From: Actinoplanes solisilvae
Lineage (GTDB): Bacteria > Actinomycetota > Actinomycetes > Mycobacteriales > Micromonosporaceae
Reading direction: 5' to 3'
Length of the DNA stretch: 64,000 nt
Assembly: GCF_003999975.1 (NCBI RefSeq)
Contig: NZ_RJAC01000030.1
Span: 1 to 64,000, forward strand
Shown here: positions 17,336 through 27,800 of the stretch, piece after piece
Numbering within the stretch: position 1 is the stretch's first letter
Layout of the letters: each line of letters opens with the position of its first letter
The notes under the pieces: generated by a model
The model's database searches: none
What the model was told of the DNA's origin: nothing
What the model saw: only the letters and a program-made list of their open reading frames with translations
Program-made: the position numbers and the translations under genes

Positions 17336-17366
17336 ACGGGCCGCTCTCCACCAGAGGGCGGCCCGT
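17336..17366 (+). terminator. Rho-independent-type terminator hairpin
   Basis: ACGGGCCGC at 17336-17344 pairs with GCGGCCCGT at 17358-17366, with a further 3-bp extension inside, downstream of the small secreted protein gene. No U-run follows, which is usual for actinomycete terminators. A 13-bp direct repeat (ACTGAATCAGCTA) precedes it. Confidence 0.7.
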
Positions 17367-17403
17367 TCGCATAGAAACGGTTCGTTGCGGGAACTCCCGG
17401 CCC

Positions 17404-18591
17404 GTGACGACGACCGACGACCGGCCCGCGCCGCTGATCCGACCACCGCGCCTGCGCACCGAACAGGAGCGCGGGGCGTCCCGGCTGGAGCTGTTCTTCG
17501 ACCTCGCCTACGTGCTGGTGGTCGACCAGCTCGCCCGCTCCTTCGCCGCCCACCTGAACGTCGGCGGCGCCGCCACGTTCGCCGGGCTCATCCTGATCAC
17601 CTGGTGGTCGTGGGTGACGACCACCCTCTACGCGAACCGGTTCGACACCAACGACGTCATCTACCGGCTGGCCAAGCTGGCCGCCGCCGGTGCGGTCGTC
17701 GGCATGGCCGCCTCGGCCCAGGGCGCGGCCGGCAGCGAGGGCACCCAGTTCGCCGCCTGCTATCTGGTGACCCGCGTCCTGCTGCTGCTCCTGTACGCGC
17801 GGGCGTGGCGGCACGTGCCCGACGCCCGGCACACGATCGCGATCTACATGGGCGGGGCAGGCGCCGCGACGGTGTTCTTCGCCGCCTCGCTGCCCGTGCA
17901 CGGTCTGCCCCGCTATCTGCTGTGGGGCGCCGGCATCCTGGTCGAGGCGGTCGCCCCGATCCTGGCGACCCGGCTCGGCGACAACACCCCGCTGCACCTC
18001 GACCACCTGCCCGAACGGTTCGCCCTGTTCGTGATCCTCGTGCTGGGTGAGTCGGTGCGCTCGATCGCGGTCGGCGTGCACGAGCAGCACTGGATCGCCG
18101 CCTCCGTGGTGGCCGGCGCGGTCGCCTTCGCCGCCGTCGCGGCCCTGTGGTGGATCTACTTCGACCTGGGCGGGGCGGCCGGCAAGAAAGAACTCGTACG
18201 CGAGGGGGACGACCAGGAGAGCGGCGTCGCCGATGCGTACATCTACGGTCATCTGCCGTTGATCGTCGGTCTGGCCATCGCCGCGGTCGGCATCGAGCAG
18301 TTCGTGGTGCACCCGGCCGGTGGGCTGGACGACTCGGGCCGGTGGGCGCTGCACGGCGGTGCGGCTCTCTATCTGCTGGGCCTGGCCGTCGTCATGTGGG
18401 GCACCTCGGGACGGTGGCGCGCCGCCTGGCCGTGGCCGACCGCCGTCATCCCCCTGGTCGGCGGGCTCGGTTTCGCCGAGTTCCTCGAGCCGGTCGTCGC
18501 CGTGATCCTCGTGACGATCATTCTCGTGGGCACCGTCGTGGCCGGCATGCGCGCGCAGCGGCACGGCGCCATGCGTGCGGCCGAGGCGTGA
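17404..18591 (+). CDS. ltrA: Low-temperature-requirement A (LtrA) family membrane protein
   Basis: The 395-residue product begins with the family signature RGASRLELFFDLAYVLVVDQ and continues with about 11 hydrophobic helices, including ERFALFVILVLGESV, the second conserved LtrA block, and ADAYIYGHLPLIVGLAI. GTG 17404 follows a terminator. LtrA was named from Listeria cold growth, but its biochemical function is unknown. It is an integral membrane protein. Confidence 0.9.
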   Translation: MTTTDDRPAPLIRPPRLRTEQERGASRLELFFDLAYVLVVDQLARSFAAHLNVGGAATFAGLILITWWSWVTTTLYANRFDTNDVIYRLAKLAAAGAVVGMAASAQGAAGSEGTQFAACYLVTRVLLLLLYARAWRHVPDARHTIAIYMGGAGAATVFFAASLPVHGLPRYLLWGAGILVEAVAPILATRLGDNTPLHLDHLPERFALFVILVLGESVRSIAVGVHEQHWIAASVVAGAVAFAAVAALWWIYFDLGGAAGKKELVREGDDQESGVADAYIYGHLPLIVGLAIAAVGIEQFVVHPAGGLDDSGRWALHGGAALYLLGLAVVMWGTSGRWRAAWPWPTAVIPLVGGLGFAEFLEPVVAVILVTIILVGTVVAGMRAQRHGAMRAAEA

Positions 18592-18650
18592 GGTGTACGG
18601 ATGGACACTCTTGCTCTCGGGATCCGCTCGCGCGCCCTAAGCTCCGACAT

Positions 18651-20369
18651 GTGACGGCGCCCAGTCTTGCCGGCCGGATGCGCCGGGACCGCACCCGCCG
18701 AGTCGCGTCCGGCGCGGTGGTGATCCTCGCCGTGGTCGGCATCCTCTCGGCGCTCGCGCCCCCGTTGCGGGGCCGGCTCGACCCGGTGCTCGACGTGCTC
18801 CCGCTGGCCGTGCCGCTCGGCGCGCAGACCGTGCTCATCCCCGTCTCGGTGGCGTTGCTGCTGCTGGCGCGGGGGCTGCGCCTCGGCGTGCGAACGGCCT
18901 GGACGGTCACCATCGGCCTGCTGCTGCTCTCGGTCGCGTTGCACCTGCTCAAAGGGGCCGACCTGTTCGAGGCCGCGCTCAACCTGGTGCTCGCCGTCTG
19001 GCTGGTGCTCAAACGCGACGCCTTCCCCGTACGCGCGACGAGGGCGAGCAATCGGCGGGTGCTGCTCCTGCTGGGCGGCGGCGCGCTCGCGGCAATCGTG
19101 GTCAGCGCCGGTTTCATCATCCTGGTCGGCACGTGGCGGCACCCCCGCGAGACGCTGATGGCCGTCGTCCAACGGCTTTTCGGCGTACGGGACCTCCCGC
19201 TCGACCGCGTCCGAGGCGGGCACGGCGGAGCGCTGGCCCCGCTGGTCACCCCGGCGCTGCTGACCCTCGGGCTGTGCCTGATCGTGCTGGTGCTGTGGGC
19301 GATGTTCAGCCCCCGCACGGCGCCGCGGCTGACCGGCCCGGCTCACGAGGCGGCCCGCGAGCGGGCGAGAAAGATCGTTTCCGAGTACGGCGGGGACACG
19401 CTGGACTATTTCGCGCTGCGCGACGACAAGGACTACTTCTTCGCCGGCGACGGCGTGGTGGCGTACAGCGTACGCGGGGGAATCTGCCTGGTCTCGCCCG
19501 ATCCGATCGGTCCACCGGCGCACCGGGGCGCGCTGCTCTCGGCGTTCCTGGAGTTCGTCGAGGAGCACGGCTGGGCGGTGGCGGTGGTCGGCGCGCGTGA
19601 GGCGTGGCTGCCGCTCTACGAGGCGGCCCGGCTGCACCCGGTCTACCTCGGCGACGAGGCGATCCTCGACTGCCCGGGTTTCTCGCTCAAGGGCGCGAAG
19701 ATGAAGACGCTGCGCGGGGCGGTCAACCGGGTCGGCAAGGCCGGCATCGAGGTGACGTTCCACGACCCGTCGGCGATGACGTCCGAGGAGACCCGCGACC
19801 TGCTGGCCATCTCGGGCGAGAGCCGGCAGGGGGCGGTCGAGCGCGGCTATTCGATGACGCTGTCGCGGCTGTTCGACCGGGAGGACACGGGGCTGCTGCT
19901 GTCGGTGGCCCGGTTCGCCGACGGGCGGCCCGCCGGGTTCATCCAGTGGGTGCCGGCCGCCGACATCGACGGCTTCTCGCTCGACGTGATGCGCCGCAGC
20001 ACCGCCGCCGACGTGCCCAACGGTCTCACCGACTTCCTCATCGTCTCGACCGCCGCGCATCTGGCCGCCGAGGGCATGCGCGGGCTGGGCCTGAACTTCG
20101 CCGTGATGCGCGAGATCGTCGCCGGGGAACGCTCCGGCCGGCTCGCCGAGCTCAGCCGCCGCGCCCTGCACGCCCTGTCCAGCAAGGCGCAGATCGAGTC
20201 GCTGTGGAAGTTCAACGCCAAGTACGACCCCGAGTGGCGCGCCCGCTACGTCATCCTCGACGCCCTCGACTCGGCCGCCGCGCAGAGCCTGGCCATCGCC
20301 GACGCGGAAGGGGTCACCGAGCTGCCCGGCATCGGCCGGGTCCTGCGCCGCCCCGCCCCGACCTCGTGA
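18651..20369 (+). CDS. DUF2156 / MprF-like phosphatidylglycerol lysyltransferase-domain protein
   Basis: The 572-residue protein starts with about six hydrophobic helices (residues ~18-210), then a cytosolic double-GNAT domain with family motifs (YGGDTLDYFALRDDKDYFFA, GGICLVSPDPIGPP, GFSLKGAKMKTLRGAVNRV, VPNGLTDFLIVSTA, GLGLNFAVMRE, SLWKFNAKYDPEWRARYV). This is the architecture of aminoacyl-tRNA-dependent lipid aminoacyl transferases such as MprF/LysX minus the tRNA synthetase. It would modify membrane lipids at the inner leaflet; substrate unproven. Its TGA overlaps the next start (GTGA). Confidence 0.85.
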   Translation: MTAPSLAGRMRRDRTRRVASGAVVILAVVGILSALAPPLRGRLDPVLDVLPLAVPLGAQTVLIPVSVALLLLARGLRLGVRTAWTVTIGLLLLSVALHLLKGADLFEAALNLVLAVWLVLKRDAFPVRATRASNRRVLLLLGGGALAAIVVSAGFIILVGTWRHPRETLMAVVQRLFGVRDLPLDRVRGGHGGALAPLVTPALLTLGLCLIVLVLWAMFSPRTAPRLTGPAHEAARERARKIVSEYGGDTLDYFALRDDKDYFFAGDGVVAYSVRGGICLVSPDPIGPPAHRGALLSAFLEFVEEHGWAVAVVGAREAWLPLYEAARLHPVYLGDEAILDCPGFSLKGAKMKTLRGAVNRVGKAGIEVTFHDPSAMTSEETRDLLAISGESRQGAVERGYSMTLSRLFDREDTGLLLSVARFADGRPAGFIQWVPAADIDGFSLDVMRRSTAADVPNGLTDFLIVSTAAHLAAEGMRGLGLNFAVMREIVAGERSGRLAELSRRALHALSSKAQIESLWKFNAKYDPEWRARYVILDALDSAAAQSLAIADAEGVTELPGIGRVLRRPAPTS

Positions 20370-21175
20370 ACCTCGCCTTCGCGGTGGCGGCGGCCGCCTT
20401 CTATGCGATCGGGTCCGTCCTGCAGGCCGCGGCGGCCCGCCGAGCCGGCAGCCTGGGTTCGCTGGCATTGAAGCCTGCCTATCTCGCCGGGCTGACCGCC
20501 GACGGTGCCGCCTGGGTGCTGTCCCTGCTCGCGTTGCGCGGCCTGCCGGTCTACGTCGTACAGTCGGTGCTGGCCGGCTCTCTCGCGCTGACCGTGCTGC
20601 TGGCCGCCGGGGTCCTGCACATCCGGCCCCGTCGCCGCGACCTCGCCGCCATCGTCGTGCTGATCGGCGCCTTGGCCGTGCTGGCGTTCTGCGGTCAGGA
20701 GCAGCCCGCGCCCGCCATCTCGGTCGGCACCGAGACGCTGCTGACGGTCGCCGGGTTCGTGGTCGTCGCCCTGACCGGCACGGCCGTGCTGCTGGCCGAG
20801 CGGGCCGGGCCGATCGTGCTGGGGGTTCTCGCCGGGCTGGCCTATTCGATGACCGCTCTCGCCGCCAGGGGCGTTTCCGTGCGTACGCCCCTGGTCGCGA
20901 CCCTCACCGAACCGCTGCTCTGGGTCGTCGTGGCCAGCGGCGTCGCCGGCACGATCGCCTACGCGGCGGCCCTGCAGCACGGCTCGGTCGCGTCGGTGAC
21001 GGCGCTGACGTGGTCGGTCGAGGTCGTCGTGCCGGCCGCCGTCGCGATCCCGCTGTTGGGCGACGAGATCCGGTCCGGCTGGGCCCCGGCGGCGATCATC
21101 GCGCTGGCCGTGGTCGTCGCGAGCACGATCGTGCTCGCGGGGGCGCCTGGCACGGACGCGGAGGCCACGGCATGA
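20366..21175 (+). CDS. DMT-superfamily (EamA-like) membrane protein
   Basis: The 269-residue protein has nine to ten short hydrophobic helices, starts VNLAFAVAAAAFYAIGSVLQ and carries the terminal-helix signature of drug/metabolite transporters (ALTWSVEVVVPAAVAIPLLG then DEIRSGW). It resembles actinobacterial NIPA/EamA-like proteins of unknown substrate. The GTGA overlap with the DUF2156 gene implies coupled translation and a shared role at the membrane (inference). Confidence 0.82.
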   Translation: MNLAFAVAAAAFYAIGSVLQAAAARRAGSLGSLALKPAYLAGLTADGAAWVLSLLALRGLPVYVVQSVLAGSLALTVLLAAGVLHIRPRRRDLAAIVVLIGALAVLAFCGQEQPAPAISVGTETLLTVAGFVVVALTGTAVLLAERAGPIVLGVLAGLAYSMTALAARGVSVRTPLVATLTEPLLWVVVASGVAGTIAYAAALQHGSVASVTALTWSVEVVVPAAVAIPLLGDEIRSGWAPAAIIALAVVVASTIVLAGAPGTDAEATA

Positions 21176-21182
21176 TGGCGCG

Positions 21183-22178
21183 ATGGTCGACTGGTCCGCG
21201 CTGCGCCACGCCTACGGTCCGGCCGAGGACGTGCCCGGCAACCTCGCCGCGTTGAGCTCGCCCGACGAGCAGGAACGTCACGACGCGTTCGGTGAGCTGT
21301 GGGCCAGCATCGTCCACCAGGGCAACCGCTACTCGGCCAGCGCCGCCGCGGTCCCGCTCCTGCTCGACCTCGTCGCCGACCCGTCCACCCCCGACCGATG
21401 GCTGCCGCTGCACCTGCTCGGCGTCATCGCCGTCGGCCCCGACGAGGCCTGGCTGCCCGGCGGCGTGCGCCTCGACCTGCTCGGCGAGGACGAGACCCGG
21501 GCGTACGAGGCGGTCCGCGCCGGGCTGCCGGTGTTGCGCGACCTGGTCGCCGACGAGCCGTCCGCCGCCTATCTGCTCGGCTGGTATCCCGGCGACACGG
21601 CATCGCTGGAAGTCCTGGCCGCGCAGGACGACCCGACCGCGGTCGTCGCGATCGGCCTGCTCGGCCTGCCCGGCGGAGTGCCGATCGCGGCCCGCGCGCT
21701 GACCGACGAGCGGCCGCTGATGCGCTGGGCCGGCGCGATAGCCTCGGCCCGGCTGCTCGGCCCCGGCGCCGGTGACGGGCTGCTCGAGTGGCTCACCGCC
21801 GGGTCCGACCCCACGATCCCCTACCTGGCGGGCGACCTAGGCGGCTACGCCCTCCTGTCGCTTTCGCTGGTCGGCGCCGATCTGTTCGAACCGGCCCTGA
21901 TCCGGCTCGCCCACGTCACCGGCGACCCGGCCCTGACCACCGTCGGCGTGGCCTTGAACGCCGCCTTCCCCGACGGCCCGGTCGCCACCGGCACGCCGTT
22001 CCGCAACCTCACCGACCGGCAGCAGCGGGTCGTAGAGGCCGTGCTGCACCACCGCAAGGCCTGGCTCCTGGACGGCCACGAGTTCGGCAACGTCGGGTTG
22101 CTGATCTCGGACTACGGCCTCCCGCACGGCCGCGACCGCCTGGCGGCCTACGTCAACCCCGCCACCAAGATCATCTAA
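21183..22178 (+). CDS. Hypothetical HEAT-repeat-like protein
   Basis: The 331-residue product is made of helix pairs: AFGELWASIVHQGNRYSASA, AAVPLLLDLVADPS, LEVLAAQDDPTAVVAIGLLG, LMRWAGAIASARLLG and similar, typical of HEAT/armadillo scaffolds of immunity-type or metabolic interaction proteins in actinomycetes. It has no signal peptide. The gene starts 7 bp after the transporter gene and is probably in the same transcript. Function unknown. Confidence 0.75.
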   Translation: MVDWSALRHAYGPAEDVPGNLAALSSPDEQERHDAFGELWASIVHQGNRYSASAAAVPLLLDLVADPSTPDRWLPLHLLGVIAVGPDEAWLPGGVRLDLLGEDETRAYEAVRAGLPVLRDLVADEPSAAYLLGWYPGDTASLEVLAAQDDPTAVVAIGLLGLPGGVPIAARALTDERPLMRWAGAIASARLLGPGAGDGLLEWLTAGSDPTIPYLAGDLGGYALLSLSLVGADLFEPALIRLAHVTGDPALTTVGVALNAAFPDGPVATGTPFRNLTDRQQRVVEAVLHHRKAWLLDGHEFGNVGLLISDYGLPHGRDRLAAYVNPATKII

Positions 22179-22189
22179 GCGGAGTCCCG

Positions 22190-23562
22190 GCAAAAGTCTT
22201 CCGCCCCGCGGCTGCGGCCGCGGCGCTGTGCACTGTGATGTTCGCCGTGGCCATTACCGGCACGCCGGTGTCGGCGGCTCCGGCACACGCGCCGACGACC
22301 GCGCCGAGCCTCGACACCGCGGCCAAGGCGGCCACGAAGGCCGGCAAAGCGGTCGAAGCCCTGTCCGAACGCACCGAGTTCGTACAGGTATTCGTCCAGC
22401 CGAACGGACGGATCCGCTACGAGGCCGCCGCCGTGCCCCAGCGGGTCAAACAGGCCGACGGCGCCTGGGCCGACATCGACGTCACGCTGGCGAGGGGCAA
22501 GGACAAGCTCCTTCGCCCCAAGGCGACCTTGGCCGACGTACGGTTCTCGGCCGGCGGCGCGGGACCGGCCGCCACTCTGGTGCAGGACGGCAAGAAGCTC
22601 ACCCTCACCTGGCCGCACGGCAAACTCCCGACGCCGGCCGTGGCCGCGGACGCCGCCACCTACGCCGAGGTCCTGCCCGGCGTCGACCTGGTCCTGCACG
22701 CCACCCGCACCGGCTTCACCCACGTGCTGGTCGTCAAGAACGCCCAGGCCGCAGCCAACCCGCAAGAGCGCCACCGTCCGCGCCGAGACGACCAGTTCGG
22801 GCGACCTGGTCCTGCGGCCCGACGCGGCCCTGCTCAGCCCCACCGCGAAATACCCGGTCCACATCGACCCGGCCTGGAGCACCGGCAAGACCCGCTGGGC
22901 CTACGCCACCCACAACAACTCCAACAACACCGACGTGTCACGAGCCCGAGTCGGGTCCGACCCCGACGGGCGTGTCTACCGGTCGTTCTTCGACTTCCCG
23001 ATCTCGGCGCTCAAGGGCTATCACATCGAGGACGCCTACGTTCAGATGAAGGTGGACCACACCTGGTCCTGCGACAAGACCCCGAACAGCCTCTACCAGG
23101 CCGGTTCGATCGCCACCCCACGCGCCTCGTACAGCACGTCGCTGGTCAAGTACCTGGCCACGGTCTCGTCGAACGCCAACGAGGGCGCCGGCTGCTCCGA
23201 CGCACCTCAGCCCGACATGACCGTCAACTTCTTCACCGACGCCGTGACCTCGGTCGTCAACGGCCTCGCGGCCAAGGGCGCCTCGAACGTCGTCTTCGGG
23301 ATCGCGGACCCCGCCCGTGGCGACGTCGACCACGGCGAACACCCGCGCCACGAGCCCGCGGGTCTCGGCCCTGGCCAGTGGGCAGCGATACGCGTTCCGC
23401 GTCTACGCCATCGATCCGGCCCCGTACAGCATCAACAGCCCGACCTCGGCGTATTGCTACTTCGTCATCGACACCACCGTGCCGCCGGTGAAGGTGGCCG
23501 AGGTGACCCCGGCGCCCCGGGCCTGGCCCGCCGGGAACGGCCCGGCGCTCAGGATGGCCTGA
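22190..23562 (+). pseudogene. Decayed paralogue of the downstream giant LamG/VCBS protein
   Basis: The sequence is co-linear with the 5' part of the gene at 24836-29248: the same PVSAAPAHAPTTAPSLDTAAK signal region, the same SERTEFVQVF and TYAEVLPGVDLVLHATRTGF blocks, and the DNRLRE-like block YRSFFDFPISALKGYHIEDA. Near 22763 a deletion and frameshift remove about 90 residues, near 23320 a second removes about 100, and the gene ends after VDTTVPP-like Fn3 residues, lacking the two LamG domains and VCBS repeats. Three frames are needed to read it. The N-terminal Met and signal-peptide start are also missing. It cannot make a functional protein. Confidence 0.9.
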
Positions 23563-23565
23563 CCC

Positions 23566-24660
23566 CTAACGGGCCGCTGCGACCAGGTCGAGGTGCTTGA
23601 CCAGCGCGTTGACGGCGTCGCGGCCGGCCCGATTGGAGCCGACCGTGGACTGGGACGGGCCGAAGCCGATCAGGTGCACGCGCGGGTCGCCGGCGACCTG
23701 GGTGCCGATCAGCCGGATACCGCCGGCCGCGTTGCGCAGGTGCAGCGGGTCCAGGTGGGACAGGGCGGCCTTGAAACCCGTCGCCCACAGGATCGCGTCC
23801 ACCGAGGTGAACGAGCCGTCGGATTCCCGTACGCCATAGGGCTCGATGGCCGTGAACATCGGGCGGCGGACCAGGGCGCCGCGGTCGCGCGCGGCCACGG
23901 CGTAGGGGGTCCAGGCCAGATCGGTGTACGACACGACGCTGCCCGTGGGCCGGCCGGCCTCGACGTCCTCGACGACCTTCGCGATGATCTCGCGTCCCGC
24001 GCCCTCCGGCTCGAAGCCGTCCTCGCGGAAGACCGGTTCGCGGCGCGTGTACCAGAACGTCTTCGCGCTGCGCGAGATCTCCTCGAGCAGTTGCAGGGCC
24101 GAGATGCCACCGCCGACGACCGCTACACGCTTGCCCGCGAGCTGCTCGGCGGACACGTAGTCGTACGTGTGCAACTGGATGCCGGCGAAGCTCTCCTGCC
24201 CCGGATAGTGTGGGCGCACGGGGTTGGTCCACGTCCCGGTGGCGTTGATGATCGCCCGACTGGTCCAGCGCCCCGCCGACGACTCGACCACCAGCTCGGC
24301 GCCCTCGCTGTGCACCGACGTCACCCGCACGGGCCGCAGGATCGGCGGCTCGAAGGCGCGCTCGAACTCGGCGAAGTAGCGGGGCACGGCCGTACGGCTG
24401 GGTTCCCGCGGGTCGAGTGGCGGCTTGGGCAGCCCCGGCAGGTCGAAGATCCCGTTCACGGTCGCCATCCGCAGCGACTCCCACCGGTGCCGCCAGGCCC
24501 CGCCGGGCGCCGGCTCAGCGTCCAGAACGACGTACGTCCGCTGATCTTCCCGATGCGGGGCGAGCGCGCTCACGAACCCCCGGCGCCGCAGATGGTAGGC
24601 CGCCGACAGCCCCGACTGCCCGCCCCCGATCACCACCACCGTCGCCGAACCTTCGGTCAT
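23566..24660 (-). CDS. Flavin-dependent monooxygenase / FAD-NAD(P) oxidoreductase
   Basis: The 364-residue protein has an N-terminal FAD Rossmann motif (VVVIGGGQSGLSAAYHL), a central NAD(P)H motif (RVAVVGGGISALQLLEEIS) and the late ATG motif DAILWATGFK, an architecture of class B flavoprotein monooxygenases/YUC-like or CzcO-like enzymes. AGGGGAG lies 9 nt before ATG 24660. It is slightly short for Baeyer-Villiger enzymes and lacks their FxGxxxHxxxWP fingerprint, so N-hydroxylation or sulphide/quinone oxidation are also possible. It separates the decayed and intact LamG paralogues. Confidence 0.82.
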   Translation of the reverse strand: MTEGSATVVVIGGGQSGLSAAYHLRRRGFVSALAPHREDQRTYVVLDAEPAPGGAWRHRWESLRMATVNGIFDLPGLPKPPLDPREPSRTAVPRYFAEFERAFEPPILRPVRVTSVHSEGAELVVESSAGRWTSRAIINATGTWTNPVRPHYPGQESFAGIQLHTYDYVSAEQLAGKRVAVVGGGISALQLLEEISRSAKTFWYTRREPVFREDGFEPEGAGREIIAKVVEDVEAGRPTGSVVSYTDLAWTPYAVAARDRGALVRRPMFTAIEPYGVRESDGSFTSVDAILWATGFKAALSHLDPLHLRNAAGGIRLIGTQVAGDPRVHLIGFGPSQSTVGSNRAGRDAVNALVKHLDLVAAAR

Positions 24661-24835
24661 GATGTCGCGCTCCCCTGTCCCGTTCCGTACCGGCAACGGC
24701 CAAAACATCGCCCCGACCTGCGGATATTCCCACAGTGATCAGCATCGCTCAGAGCGATTCCGCTGTAGCCCATTGTTGCCGCCCCGAACACGCCCTACCC
24801 TCCACGCGATCACTGTTTCGATCATGGGGGTAAAT

Positions 24836-27800
24836 ATGTCTATGTCTTATAGTCCATTTAGGAGACTGCTGGCGGTGTCGGCCGCCTTGCTCACCACCTC
24901 GACGTCGGCAGTGGCGGTGTCCGCCGCGCCAGCAGCCGCCGCGCCCGCTCCGGCGCCGGCCACGGCGCCGGACATCGACGCCGCGGCCAAGGCGGCGAAG
25001 AAGGCGAACAAGCGGGTCGAGGCCCTGTCCGAGCGCACCGAATTCGTGCAGGTCTTCGCCGAGCCGTCCGGCAAACTGCGCTACGAGGCTGCCGCTGTGC
25101 CGCAGCGGGTCAAGAAGAGCAATGGTTCCTGGGCCGACATCGACGTGAAACTGGCCAAGGGCAAGGACAAGCTGATCCGGCCCAAGGCGACCCTGGCCGA
25201 CGTGCGATTCTCGCCCGGCGGCAACGGCCCGGCCGTCACCCTGGTGCAGGACGGCAAGAAGCTGACCCTGACCTGGCCCCACGGCAAGCTGCCGGCCCCG
25301 ACTGTCGCGTCCGACGCCGCCACCTACGCCGAGGTGCTGCCCGGCGTCGACCTGGTGCTGCACGCCACCCGGACCGGCTTCACCCACGTGCTGGTTGTGA
25401 AGAACGCCAAGGCCGCGGCCAACCCGGCCGTCCGCGAGGTGCGCTTCGACCTGGGCGGCGACGCGAAGACCAAGCGGCTGGCCGACGGATCGCTGCAGGC
25501 CCTCGCCGGCGGCAAACTGATCGCCTCCGCCCCGGCCCCGCAGATGTGGGACTCCACCACCACCCCGGCGGCCGGAAGGGCGAAGACAGCCGGCGCCAAC
25601 GCGGTCGAGAAGTCCTCGGCCGCGAGCCAGGGCGACCTCGCCCGGACCGCCGCAGTCCGCGCCGACGTGACCGGCGGCGACCTGGTCCTGCGCCCCGACC
25701 CGGCGCTGCTCGGCGCGAGCGCGAAGTTCCCGGTCTTCATCGATCCGGCCTGGAGCACCGGCAAGTCCCGGTGGGCCTACTCCACCGACAACAACACGAA
25801 CAACACCGACGTGTCCCGGGCCCGGGTCGGCGCCGACCCCGACGGACGCACCTACCGGTCGTTCTTCGACTTCCCGATCACCGCGCTCAAGGGCCACCAC
25901 ATCGAGGACGCCTACGTTCAGATGAAGGTCGACCACACCTTCTCCTGCAGCAGCACCCCGAACAGCATGTGGCAGGCCGGCTCCATCTCGACACCCCGCT
26001 CGAAGTGGAGCCCCTCGCTGGTCAAGCACCTCGCCACGGTGTCGTCCAACGCCAACGAGGGCACCGGTTGCGACGACTCCCCGCAGCCCGACATGACGGT
26101 CAACTTCCACACCAACGCCGTCATCTCGGTCGTCAACACCCTGGCCGCCAAGGGCACCGCGAACGTCATCTTCGGCTTCACCGCCCGCGACGCCGACGGC
26201 AGCGACGAATCCAACGGCACGCGCTGGAAGAAGTACTTCCCGGCCGATGCCAAGCTGATCGTCAACCGCGACGCCAAGCCCACCACCCCCACCCAGCTTC
26301 AGGTCAACGGCGTGGCGTGCACCGGCGGTACGATCCGCATCGGCACCACGACGCCGTACTTCTCGGCGATCGTCGGCGACGCGGACGGCACCGCCCAGAC
26401 GCTGACGGCGACCTGGCAGCTCTTCAACGCGCCCGAGGGTGGCGCGCTGAGCGCCCGGACCGCTCCGGCCAAGTCGTCGACCACGGCGAACACGCGCGCC
26501 ACGAGCGTGCGCGTCTCCGCGCTCGGGAGCAACACGCGCTATGCGTTCCGCGTCTTCAGCACCGACCCGGCGCCCTACAGCATCAACAGTCCCCTGTCGG
26601 CCATCTGCTACTTCGTGGTCGACACCACCGTTCCGCCGGTGCTGGTCGAGGAGGTGACCCCGCCGACCGGACCGGGCCGGCCGGGCACCTTCCGGATCAG
26701 CTCGACGGCGACCGACGTGACGTCGTTCCAGTACGGCTGGAACGAGGCGACGGCCTACTCGGCCACCCCGGTCAACGTCCTGAACAGCAGCGGCGCCGTG
26801 GTAGGCAAGCAGGCCGTCGTGACGATGGTCGCCGATAAGTACGGCATGACCACGCTGCACGCCCGGGCGATCGACTCGACCAACAACAAGGGTTACGGCT
26901 CGAAGGACATCAGCGTGCCGCGGCCGTCTCCGGCGGTGGCGCACTGGGGCCTGGAGGTCCGGCCGCCGTACCTGAACGAGGAGGGCGCGCTGCTCGACGA
27001 CGCGCCCGCGGTCGGCGGTGACAACGTGCTGACACCGACCAACCTGGCCTGGGCCGACAAGGGCCGCATCGTCCAGGGCAAGAACATCAACTTCACCGGA
27101 ACGACCGTGCTGACCACCCCGAAGGTGCTCGACACCACCAAGGCCTATTCGGTCGCCGCCTTCGTCAAGCTCGACAGCGTCGACGGCGTCCAGACGGTGA
27201 TCTCGCAGGACGGTGCCAACACCGCCAACTTCGAGCTGTCGATGCGCACCGAGGACATCGACGGCAACGGCGGCAACGACAAGAACTGGTGCTTCGGGCT
27301 GCGCTCGGCCGACTCGACGGCCAGCACCCTCGCCAAGACCTGCGCACCCAACAGCGCGGTGGCCGGTCGCTGGACGCACGTCGCCGGCACCTACAACCCG
27401 GTCGACAAGCTCATGTCCGTCTGGATCGACGGCGTGCGCAAGGCGTCGGTCGCCCCGCCCGCGGCCTGGGCTTCCAACGGCGTGCTGCGCATCGGCAACC
27501 GCCGGAGCACCAGCACACAGTTCACCGAGGCCCTGATCGGCAGCGTCGCCGACGTGCAGATCTTCGACCGGCAACTGGTCGAGGACGACTTCGCCGGCAC
27601 CGCGGCCGACGACGAGTTCTCCGGCGGCGTCGACGAGCCCGGCATCCTCGCGGCCACTACGGTCGGCATCTGGAACTTCGACACCGCATTGAGCTGCCAC
27701 GTCGCCGGCTCCGACGAGTGTGACGCTCCCGACTCCGGCTCCGGCTTCGGCCGGCAGCTCACGCTGACGCCCGGCACCGAGGTCGACGCCGGCAACGGCG

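Noticed and set aside
18369..20468. Long minus-strand frame opposite the DUF2156 gene
   Set aside because: Gln/Arg/Ala-rich with no domain; the plus-strand protein has clear GNAT motifs.
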